A stretch of 63,624 nucleotides of DNA from Desulfobacteraceae bacterium (GTDB lineage: Bacteria > Desulfobacterota > Desulfobacteria > Desulfobacterales > Desulfobacteraceae), in contig JAAEMK010000973.1 of NCBI GenBank assembly GCA_024225635.1, positions 1-63,624 of the forward strand. The letters run 5' to 3'. A model generated the notes under the pieces. It was not told where the DNA came from, did not search any database, and was given only the letters and a program-made list of their open reading frames with translations. Both the position numbers and the translations under genes were made by a program. This document shows, one piece after another, positions 1 through 7,246 of the stretch (its first letter is position 1; the number at the start of each line of letters is the position of its first letter).

Positions 1-2
1 AC

Positions 3-104
3 AAGGTTACCTCAGATACATGTTCCAGAATAATAGCTAAAGTACGAAAAGTTGAAGATAAATTTTGGACAGAAGATTCGGAAAACGATGAACAGGACGA
101 GTAA
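3..104 (+). CDS. 3' end of an unidentified protein (partial)
   Basis: Open frame entering from the left edge and ending at a TAA; 33 residues are visible and they end in a very acidic tail (SENDEQDE). There is no start codon in the window and no recognisable domain. About 45 bases after the stop there is a GC-rich hairpin (CCCGGC/GCCGGG, about 158-178) without a T-run, which could be an imperfect terminator between this gene and the convergent DHH gene. It could also be a chance open frame, since it is short. Confidence 0.35.
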   Translation, partial: KVTSDTCSRIIAKVRKVEDKFWTEDSENDEQDE

Positions 105-265
105 AAATAAGGTATCAGTTCATCTGCCCGGGACTATAGTATGCTTTGATCCCCCTGCCCCGGCCGTCCCAAAGCCGGGACATGGGGGAACTATGAATAA
201 CCTGAATTCCCGGTGTTAAACTGTTGAGCCTGTTACCGGAACTGCTTTCGCATGCAATTTAGGAA

Positions 266-1183
266 TCAGGCTTCCTTGAGCTTTTCAATGAGCTGTTCCA
301 GGATCTCGTCCGCCTTTTCGACATCGATCTGGCAGGTTCCCACTTTTTTATGGCCCCCGCCGCCATGTTTCAGCATCAGGGAACCGATATCAGCGGTGCA
401 GGTTCTGTTCACAATGCTGTAGCCGCAGGTCATGACAATATTCCGGCGCTGAAATCCCCACATCACCTGGATGGAGACGTTCTGGTCCGGATAGAGGCTG
501 TAGAGCACAAACCGGTTGCCGGTGTAGATCTCATCCTGGTTTCTCAAATCCATGACAATGACATTGCCATGGACGGTGGTGTTGTCCCGCGCCATCTTCT
601 TGAACAGGGCATCCTGCTCAAAGTAGCGACGGGTCCGCTCCTTCACATCCTCGATTTCCAGGATCTCTTCAACGGTTTTGCTCCGGCAGTAGTCGATCAT
701 GTCCATCATCAGGCTGTAGTTGCTGATGCGATAATCCTTGTACCGGCCAAGGCCGGTCCTGGGATCCATGACAAAGGACAACAGCTCCCATCCTTTGGGG
801 TTCAGGATCTCATCCCCCGTGAAATTACCGGAATCCGCCTTATCCACCGCCCGGATCAGATCATTTACATGGGGATTGTCAAATGTTTTCTCTCCGCCGT
901 AATACTCATAAACCACACGGGCCGCACTCAGTGCGGAAGGCTCGCTTTTACCCTTGAACTCCCCATAGGCCTGCCGCTCCGTTTCACTTGAATGATGATC
1001 AAACCAGAGGCCGCACCCTTTTACATAGGGAATATTGGCAAGAATATCATTTTCATCCACGTCAATCTTTCCATCCTGGATATCCTTGGGATGAACAAAT
1101 TTGATATCATCAATGACCCCTTTTTCCTTAAGCAGGGCGGCACACCCCAGGCCATCAAAATCCGAACGGGTTAACAGTCTCAT
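266..1183 (-). CDS. DHH-family phosphoesterase (exopolyphosphatase-like)
   Basis: 305-residue protein of the DHH/DHHA1 superfamily. The N-terminus carries the metal-binding TRSDFDGLGCAALL motif (residues 5-18), followed by the signature WFDHHSSE near residue 60, and the C-terminus ends with the DHHA1-type glycine motif GGGGHKKVGTC near residue 275. These enzymes are manganese-dependent cytosolic phosphodiesterases or phosphatases acting on short oligonucleotides, cyclic dinucleotide products or polyphosphate; which substrate applies here cannot be read from the sequence. The ATG follows a GGAG-like stretch (CAAAGGAGTTG on the coding strand). The gene stands alone and converges on the partial gene at the left edge. 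Confidence 0.9.
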   Translation of the reverse strand: MRLLTRSDFDGLGCAALLKEKGVIDDIKFVHPKDIQDGKIDVDENDILANIPYVKGCGLWFDHHSSETERQAYGEFKGKSEPSALSAARVVYEYYGGEKTFDNPHVNDLIRAVDKADSGNFTGDEILNPKGWELLSFVMDPRTGLGRYKDYRISNYSLMMDMIDYCRSKTVEEILEIEDVKERTRRYFEQDALFKKMARDNTTVHGNVIVMDLRNQDEIYTGNRFVLYSLYPDQNVSIQVMWGFQRRNIVMTCGYSIVNRTCTADIGSLMLKHGGGGHKKVGTCQIDVEKADEILEQLIEKLKEA

Positions 1184-1418
1184 GGTATCAACTCCTTTGG
1201 TTTATGTTTCAGCCATATTGTATATCCACATAGTAGTACAGAAAATCCAGTGGCTTTGCAACAGATAACGCCGCCCTTCACCAAACGGGAAATGAGGCAT
1301 CACGAGCACATCCATAGTTTTTCCGCAGAAGTCCGGTAATCGGCCGAAACATCAGGAGGGGCGTAATGAGAACAATTCGCTATGACAACTTCTTCTTCAT
1401 CTTCTCCTGCTTTTTATC

Positions 1419-1685
1419 TTACGCAACTTCCAATCGGAGCTTTTTGCCAAGAGCGCTTGCAATTTTGCCCAATGTTGACAGTTTTATATCCTCTGCATGG
1501 TTTTCGATCCTTGAAATCGCGGACTTTTTCGTATTCAGGCGGGAAGCTAATTCCGCCTGGGTCAGCCCGGCCTCTTCACGTGCCTGTTTTAAGACCACTC
1601 CGATTTTAAAATGTTTACAACCGGTGTCGAAACTCTCCCCCAATGCAGGATCACTCTTCTTTAGGTATTTTGGGAGACCACTCAT
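1419..1685 (-). CDS. XRE-family HTH regulator (HigA/antitoxin-like), orphan
   Basis: 88-residue protein with a Cro/C1-type helix-turn-helix from about residue 27 to 83; the motif LTQAELASRLNTKKSAISRI is typical. The short N-terminal arm and single HTH resemble HigA-type antitoxins. An AGGAGG lies 8 bases before the ATG. No toxin gene is visible: the 260 bases upstream on the coding strand hold only an open frame without a start codon. A 15-bp palindrome at 1849-1863 could be its operator. Either an orphan antitoxin or a small repressor; the HTH assignment is firm, the antitoxin role is inferred. Confidence 0.8.
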   Translation of the reverse strand: MSGLPKYLKKSDPALGESFDTGCKHFKIGVVLKQAREEAGLTQAELASRLNTKKSAISRIENHAEDIKLSTLGKIASALGKKLRLEVA

Positions 1686-1848
1686 GATTCATTCCTCCTC
1701 AAACAATTTTTCTTAATTCCTGAGACATCTACTGGAAAATCATTATGCTCTTCGATACGTTTAATACCCGTGCGACTTTTTCGGCGAGTTGGATTATCAA
1801 TGAAACTTTGTCGGACAATGCCTTACTATATACCGAATCATATATTCT

Positions 1849-1863
1849 TACAATGGCATTGTA
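1849..1863. promoter_or_regulatory. Perfect 7-1-7 palindrome, candidate operator of the XRE regulator
   Basis: The sequence TACAATGGCATTGTA has 7-bp arms around a single central G. It lies about 165 bases upstream of the XRE gene in an AT-rich stretch, in the size and symmetry range of XRE-repressor operators. Binding is inferred only. Confidence 0.4.
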
Positions 1864-1946
1864 TATCCCGTGTTTTACCGGGGTGCAAGGAGAATTTATT
1901 TTTTTTGTAAAAAAAACTGTCCGGAACCGTTAGAGCCGGCGCGAAT

Positions 1947-3359
1947 TCAGTAATATATTTTTAACTCCGCACCGATTCTGTCTTCATTCCGGTAATGCCA
2001 CAGGGAGCCGCCTTCATCGCCCTCTTGAAAAAAAACATACTCGATCGTAAGCTGAACATCATCAGAGAAGCTGTAATCAAGCTCTGCTTTGTGAAAAGAG
2101 TTCTTATCCTGAAACTGGTGGTATAATACATATTCAAATTCCAGGGTATCATTCAAAAACTTTTTATTATATTGAAAATAAAGACTTGTATTATCCCGTT
2201 CCGCTCCCCAAAGATCGTTTGAATAATCAAACACATGGCGGTTGGTCAGTTCCAGATTTACCGTGTATCTTCCATTTGCATCATACTCGACGGCAAATGA
2301 GGTATCTGATATATCAGATACCTTCTTTCCAAATTGATAATCGTTCTCTTTTGACTGGAGGGAATAATCATGTTTAAACGCCGCATCGATCTTGAACAGA
2401 TAACTGCCAACGGTATAACTTGCGCCGACGGCATAAAACCCGTATCGGTCATAAATCTTATTATAGACATTGCCGGTATCATGCACCAGCACGCCTGCGT
2501 TCTGGAGCAGCGATGCCGTCATCAGCGAAATCTCGAATTTATCGTAGATCTTCTTCCATTTAAGCCCCGCCTCATGATCGGAGAAACCGGCCTTCTCTTC
2601 CCTTACCACCGTTTCACCAAAGCCCCTGTAATACCTGGTTCCCCTGTCCGGGGTTTCGTTGGAACCGGGTTTGAGCGCCACAAAGAACAGGAAGTCTCCG
2701 TAATCGGAATAAAGATCCAATGACGCCATATACTGGCCCAGCCGCGCCTCCTCGAGATCCATGAAAATAAATTCAGACTCATCCCTTGGAGACACGACAT
2801 CATTGATCACCCCCCCGTCGGTTTCACCCCAGACAACCACCTGCTTTCCGGCCCTGACCATGAACCTGTCAAACCCGGCCTGGATATAGAACTCTCGTAT
2901 CTCTTCGTCCACAACGGCATCCTTGCCCCCGGCCTCGGCGATATGGTCATTTTCAAAGTACAAGTATGCTTTACCGTCAAATTTGATAAAGAGATTATCC
3001 CAAAAGGATTTATCAAACTCGCACCTGAAGGAGGACCTGTTGGTAACGATCCCGGGGTCGGGGTCTTTGGTCGCCCAGGACAGGTCATGGGAAAAAGTAA
3101 ATGTAAAATCCTTAAAGCCCGCGCCCCCATCCGTTCCGGTTATCCCGGCATCCTCTTCAAATTCTTCCTCATCATCATCCCCATCAAAAGCCGCCGCCGG
3201 GTTTAAATCGTCCGGACGGCCAAAGGTCCCGGCTGACGGCTCACTACAGGTACAGAGAATAAGCATCCCAGCGATAACGGGAACAAGAAAATCCTTTTTT
3301 GATATTATTGACCTCAAGATCGTCACCACCATCATTTTTACGGGAGTAATATATTCCAC
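1947..3359 (-). CDS. Outer-membrane beta-barrel protein (DUF1302-like), third gene of RND trio 1
   Basis: 470 residues with a hydrophobic N-terminal segment (about residues 25-43, with Cys residues near its end so a lipobox is possible), a very acidic linker (DGDDDEEEFEEDAG), then a long run of alternating beta-strand segments with aromatic girdles up to the C-terminus IGAELKIYY, as in outer-membrane barrels. The segment VRAGKQVVVWGETDG matches the region of the barrel at 60734 that reads LKTGRQVLTWGTGD, so the two are paralogous or at least same-family. The start read here is a GTG; internal ATGs lie 24 and 27 bases further in. It follows the LolA-like gene by 10 bases and is presumably cotranscribed with it and the RND gene. 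It is probably the outer-membrane exit or acceptor for the exporter's cargo (inference). Confidence 0.75.
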   Translation of the reverse strand: MEYITPVKMMVVTILRSIISKKDFLVPVIAGMLILCTCSEPSAGTFGRPDDLNPAAAFDGDDDEEEFEEDAGITGTDGGAGFKDFTFTFSHDLSWATKDPDPGIVTNRSSFRCEFDKSFWDNLFIKFDGKAYLYFENDHIAEAGGKDAVVDEEIREFYIQAGFDRFMVRAGKQVVVWGETDGGVINDVVSPRDESEFIFMDLEEARLGQYMASLDLYSDYGDFLFFVALKPGSNETPDRGTRYYRGFGETVVREEKAGFSDHEAGLKWKKIYDKFEISLMTASLLQNAGVLVHDTGNVYNKIYDRYGFYAVGASYTVGSYLFKIDAAFKHDYSLQSKENDYQFGKKVSDISDTSFAVEYDANGRYTVNLELTNRHVFDYSNDLWGAERDNTSLYFQYNKKFLNDTLEFEYVLYHQFQDKNSFHKAELDYSFSDDVQLTIEYVFFQEGDEGGSLWHYRNEDRIGAELKIYY

Positions 3360-3369
3360 CGGTTATCCA

Positions 3370-4242
3370 TCACATCATGGTTTTCTGATACTCTTTGAGC
3401 TTTCGTTCCCTGAACCCCTTATCGGTCAAGGTTCTCCGGGTCAGATAGCTGTCCTCCACAGCCCTGTTGAGAATGATATCTTCAAACGACATCGTGGTTC
3501 GTCTCCGGTCTTCAATATTGTTCACAACGATTTTCATGGGTACAAGGATGCCGTTGATCGTCTGAATGTTTCCGTAATAGATCTTTTTTGATTTTTTCCC
3601 GTTCCGGTTGAACAGCACGGATTTCAGTATCATATCCCTGTCCTTGTCAACCCAGTAGATTTGACGGCTGTAGTTGCTTTTTACGGCCTTTCGCATCACG
3701 GGAACGGCCTCGACGACCCAGCACGCTTTTTTCCTGTAATTCTCGCTGCCAAGGAGTTTGTAGGTGTAATCATCGAGATTATAGGACTCCATATCCTCGT
3801 AATTCAGTTCGGTTCCAAAGAAACTGCCTGTCTTTGGTTCATTGTCATTTCCGGCAACGATTCTTTTCACCTTGCCCATGGCGGACAGGTACATCCATTG
3901 ATCCGTGTCCTTTCCCACCTCCTCATAATCGAATTGCAGAAAACTGATTCCCCGCTCACTCTTGGGCTCGATCATGATAGAGACACTTTTATGGTCTTTC
4001 TCCTTTGGGCCGTAGTCTTTCCGGATAAAATTCATTATTTTGACCCTTGGTTTTTCAGCAGGCACATTTTTTCCGTCTTTTTTCACATACCTGTAGCTTG
4101 TCAGCCGCACCCTGGAGATCTCGGTTGTGCCGTCGTCCCTGTCGTCCACCTTTTGCATGATCTCCTTTGCATCCTGGGCAAAGCAGACCGCCCCTGTAAA
4201 AACAAGCAGTATCAATATCAGCAATGATTTTTTCATTTTCAT
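3370..4242 (-). CDS. Outer membrane lipoprotein-sorting protein (LolA-like, periplasmic)
   Basis: 290 residues from the chosen start: a signal peptide (KSLLILILLVFTGAVCFA) and a mature domain of the LolA/LolB-like fold found next to MMPL/RND exporters. The core shows QWMYLSAMGKVKRIVAG and, after FFGTE, LNYEDMESY; the homologue at 59892 has RWLYMPGLDLVKRIAAS and FLYEDI at the same places. A longer frame begins at 4296 but overlaps the RND gene; three in-frame ATGs (4248, 4242, 4236) follow a GGAG at 4250-4253 and the middle one has the best spacing. It probably carries a hydrophobic ligand across the periplasm between the RND exporter and the barrel (inference from context). Confidence 0.8.
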   Translation of the reverse strand: MKMKKSLLILILLVFTGAVCFAQDAKEIMQKVDDRDDGTTEISRVRLTSYRYVKKDGKNVPAEKPRVKIMNFIRKDYGPKEKDHKSVSIMIEPKSERGISFLQFDYEEVGKDTDQWMYLSAMGKVKRIVAGNDNEPKTGSFFGTELNYEDMESYNLDDYTYKLLGSENYRKKACWVVEAVPVMRKAVKSNYSRQIYWVDKDRDMILKSVLFNRNGKKSKKIYYGNIQTINGILVPMKIVVNNIEDRRRTTMSFEDIILNRAVEDSYLTRRTLTDKGFRERKLKEYQKTMM

Positions 4243-4279
4243 TTTCATTCTCCGTGTAAGTTTGGTTCGAGTCACCCTG

Positions 4280-6838
4280 CTATATGCCGCTTTCAACCTC
4301 TCCGGCGGCTTTAAAGGTCACTTCATTGAAATCCGCCTGAAAGAACGCGCACAAGGCGGGCAGCAGGTAAATATCTGCGATAAAAGCCGTTATGATGGCG
4401 ATGGCGGAAAAGATCCCGAAATGGCTCAAGCCGTTATGAAACGACATGAAGAACATGGAGAACCCGGCCGCAAGTATAACGGAAGTAAAGCAGATCGCCT
4501 GGCCCGCTTCCCGGATCGAACTCACCGCCGCCTTTTTGATATCTCCGTACCTGTCCACCTCAAGCTTGTAGTGGGTCATGAAATGGATCGTGTCGTCAAC
4601 GGCGAGCCCGATAATGACAGGGGCGATCAGGAGCGTATCCATATCAAGGGGAATATCGAGGAACCCCATAATCCCGAAGGCCGTGAGAATGGGAAAGACA
4701 TTGGGAACAATGGCGATCACCCCGGCCTTGAAATTGCCGAACACAATGAACAGAATCCCGGAGATCACCACCAGGGTCAGGCCGAAGCTCTTGATCTGGG
4801 ACCAGGAGATATAATCCAGCATCTTTGAGACCATGATCATGTTGCCCGTGAGGGTGATTTCGCAGCCGGGGTATTTCGCCTTTATGCTTTTGAAGTTGAG
4901 ATCGATGTAATTCCGGACCTTTTCCTTGAATGCCAGGGCTTCCACCGACCCTGCGTTCCGGGAATGGATCTCTATTCTCCCATTGCTGTAATCATCGGTC
5001 ACCAGCCGCCGCCTGTCCTTCGGGTTTGCATTGTCAAAGAGAAACAGGGTCTGGGACAGAACCGCTGGATTTTGGGGAATGATATAAAATCTATCGTCCC
5101 CCTTGTTCAGGGCCTTATAGGAGTCCTTTACAACATTGACCAGGGACCATGTTTTCACCACCTTTGATCCTTCAACCGTCTTTACATAGGCCTGGAGGGC
5201 TTCGATCTTATTGAGCACCTCCGGGTCTTTCAGGGCATTCCCGGTTTTAAGGTCGATGGAGATCTCCATGTTCCCGGTGCCGCCCATATTATCATTCACA
5301 ACATCAAACGACGCCCGTAACGGAAGCCCCTTCTTCAACACCTCGATCTCATCGGAATCGATCCGAAGCTGCATCAGCCCGGTAAAAAAGAACACCCCGA
5401 GCACGGCAAACACCATGATCACCACCCCCGGATTGTTAGGCCCGGTGTTTTCCGTTTTTCGAATGAGACCCTGTATGAAATGACTCCCTCCGGCCCCTTT
5501 TTTTGAAACAGGACTCCACAGGTCAAGCATCAGGGGCATCAGAAACACGGTCAATGCAAATGCGATCAACACCCCCAGGGCGGAAAAAATCCCGAACACG
5601 GCAATGGGCTTGATCGGCACCAGGGAAAGGGACATAAGCCCCACCGCCGTTGTGGCGCTTGTCAGGAAACAGGCCAGGCCCGATTTTTTCATCACGGCGT
5701 TCAAGGCGTCTCCATGGTCCAGTTTCCGGTTCCTGAAAAAAAGATATCCCGACAGGATATGGACCGCGTCCGCCACCCCAACAGCTAAAATCATGAAAAT
5801 GATGATCTGGAACATGATGGACATCTCCACCCCGCTCCACCCGATAATCCCCGTCACCCATACAACCGCCGACACGATCAGCACAACGGGCCACACCACC
5901 GCGCTCAAGGACCGGAACAGCAGCCACAGCATCGCCACGATAAGAAGCAGCACATACCCCATGATCCGCCCCAGGTCCTCAAACACCACCTTGGCGAAGA
6001 AATCCATCATCACCGGTTTTCCCACGGGATGAAACTCCAGGGCGTCACTGTAGGCAGGTTTCGCCATCAGCGATCGCAGGGCGGAGAGCAGCAAAGGATA
6101 TTCGGCCATGTCGGTCTTTTTGAACACCATATCCCCGGCAACCTCTTTGAAACCGGAGGATGATTCATAGGCCTCATCAAATTCCTCGTCTTCATCAAAC
6201 CCTGCCCCGGCTTCAGTTTCAGTTTCAGCTGAACCCGCCCCGTCGCTGGATACGATTTCGCTGTTGAAATCGGTGCGCAGCAGTATGCCCCCGTACCCGG
6301 AGTCCTTTGACAGGAACAGGTGGGGATAATCCGGATGGTTCAACGCTTTTTTCCGCAGGATCTCCCGTTCAACGGCGTTCTCAGGGAGATTGTCTCCGAT
6401 AAGCCGCCTTGAGTAGAGCGTATCGTCCGAGGCTTCCAGGAATTTTATATTGATGAGAGATTTGATCTCAACAATATGATCAAGGGGCGATTTATCCGAA
6501 GGGGACAGGGTTAATCGATAATTGGCAATATCATCATAAAACCCCTTCAGGGCCTGTACGGATTTTTTGGAAAAAATATCACCGTCCCTGGCCTTATAAA
6601 CGATATACACATATTCATCCCCCCCAAAGACCGCCTTGAAGTGATCATACTCTTTTTTCACCGGATCATCTTCCTTGAAAAATGAATCCAGGGAATTGTT
6701 CATGACAATCCCGCCGCTTCCCCCGCCCAGCAGCACCGTTATCACGAGAAATACCGCCACCAACAGAAACCTGCGCCTCCTAAGCTTCGAAGGCAGGTTT
6801 TCAAAAAAATCGCTGAACCCTTTAACCACGTTTTCCAT
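4280..6838 (-). CDS. RND superfamily exporter, MMPL/HpnN-like
   Basis: 852 residues with the RND layout of two halves, each a TM helix, a large periplasmic loop and five further TM helices. The first half includes LLIVAMLWLLFRSLSAVVWPVV and a sterol-sensing-like stretch with VGVADAVHILSGY; the second has VIIGLAVDDTIHFMTHY, the family's typical charged TM4 motif. Such proteins move hydrophobic lipids or hopanoids from the inner membrane outward by proton motive force. The first periplasmic loop carries an acidic insert (DEDEEFDEAYESS). GGGGAG lies about 5 bases before the ATG at 6838, which is preferred over the ATG at 6856. The gene overlaps the upstream small gene by 17 bases and is followed by the LolA-like gene and the barrel. 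Confidence 0.88.
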   Translation of the reverse strand: MENVVKGFSDFFENLPSKLRRRRFLLVAVFLVITVLLGGGSGGIVMNNSLDSFFKEDDPVKKEYDHFKAVFGGDEYVYIVYKARDGDIFSKKSVQALKGFYDDIANYRLTLSPSDKSPLDHIVEIKSLINIKFLEASDDTLYSRRLIGDNLPENAVEREILRKKALNHPDYPHLFLSKDSGYGGILLRTDFNSEIVSSDGAGSAETETEAGAGFDEDEEFDEAYESSSGFKEVAGDMVFKKTDMAEYPLLLSALRSLMAKPAYSDALEFHPVGKPVMMDFFAKVVFEDLGRIMGYVLLLIVAMLWLLFRSLSAVVWPVVLIVSAVVWVTGIIGWSGVEMSIMFQIIIFMILAVGVADAVHILSGYLFFRNRKLDHGDALNAVMKKSGLACFLTSATTAVGLMSLSLVPIKPIAVFGIFSALGVLIAFALTVFLMPLMLDLWSPVSKKGAGGSHFIQGLIRKTENTGPNNPGVVIMVFAVLGVFFFTGLMQLRIDSDEIEVLKKGLPLRASFDVVNDNMGGTGNMEISIDLKTGNALKDPEVLNKIEALQAYVKTVEGSKVVKTWSLVNVVKDSYKALNKGDDRFYIIPQNPAVLSQTLFLFDNANPKDRRRLVTDDYSNGRIEIHSRNAGSVEALAFKEKVRNYIDLNFKSIKAKYPGCEITLTGNMIMVSKMLDYISWSQIKSFGLTLVVISGILFIVFGNFKAGVIAIVPNVFPILTAFGIMGFLDIPLDMDTLLIAPVIIGLAVDDTIHFMTHYKLEVDRYGDIKKAAVSSIREAGQAICFTSVILAAGFSMFFMSFHNGLSHFGIFSAIAIITAFIADIYLLPALCAFFQADFNEVTFKAAGEVESGI

Positions 6839-7073
6839 CACGTCTCCCCGTTTCAATCCGGTTCAAATGAATCAAGACCATTCCCAAATCCCGGATTTTG
6901 CTGATAATCCCATGGAGTTCCGCCTGATCCGTTACGGTCACCATGATGATTGTCACAGGCTTGTTACCGGGATTGAATCGCCTTGAAATAACAGAATCAC
7001 TAAAATAGGATTCCCAGTCATCGGTCAGATGCCCTTCCACGGAAATCCTGTATTTTTTGAATTCTTCAGCCAT
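6822..7073 (-). CDS. Small conserved-looking protein, translationally linked to the RND exporter
   Basis: 83 residues from the internal ATG at 7073 (a longer in-frame start lies at 7184). The pattern KYRISVEGHLTDDWESYF, then VTDQAELHGIISKIRDLG and LIHLNRIE, is one I have seen in an unnamed family of 70-90 residue cytosolic proteins; no function is assigned to that family as far as I know. There is no signal peptide or TM helix. It overlaps the RND gene start by 17 bases, which suggests coupled translation, and no clear Shine-Dalgarno precedes 7073, so the start is uncertain. The second trio (57-62 kb) has no equivalent. Confidence 0.65.
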   Translation of the reverse strand: MAEEFKKYRISVEGHLTDDWESYFSDSVISRRFNPGNKPVTIIMVTVTDQAELHGIISKIRDLGMVLIHLNRIETGRRDGKRG

Positions 7074-7095
7074 GAAAGATATGTAATGGAAGGAG

Positions 7096-7139
7096 GGATG
7101 GAAATCACCATCCAAAAGGATGGAAATGCGGATGGAAAT
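7096..7139. repeat. Three copies of GGATGGAAAT with a CCATCC-AAAA-GGATGG hairpin
   Basis: Identical 10-mers at 7096-7105, 7118-7127 and 7130-7139. Between and overlapping them, 7108-7123 forms a 6-bp stem with an AAAA loop. The cluster lies just upstream of the small gene at 6822-7073 and inside its longer possible N-terminus, which favours the shorter start and a regulatory role. Confidence 0.5.
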
Positions 7140-7246
7140 ATTGGGAGTATTTAAATTGTGCGGGTTTTCCGGGCATACTTCCACGACCCCGCAATTTCAG
7201 CACGTCAATGCAGGCCAAAGGTTTCTTCACCTGAAACAGGAAGTCC

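Noticed and set aside
155-185. GC-rich hairpin as a terminator of the first partial gene
   Set aside because: There is no T-run and the stem is short, so it is mentioned only as possible.
350-991. 213-codon plus-strand frame opposite the DHH gene
   Set aside because: It is antisense to a clear DHH phosphoesterase and its product has no domain-like pattern.
1366-1716. Plus-strand frame with a good AGGAGG before its ATG
   Set aside because: It lies antisense over the XRE gene and its Ser/Phe-rich product looks like a shadow; the ribosome site is probably chance.
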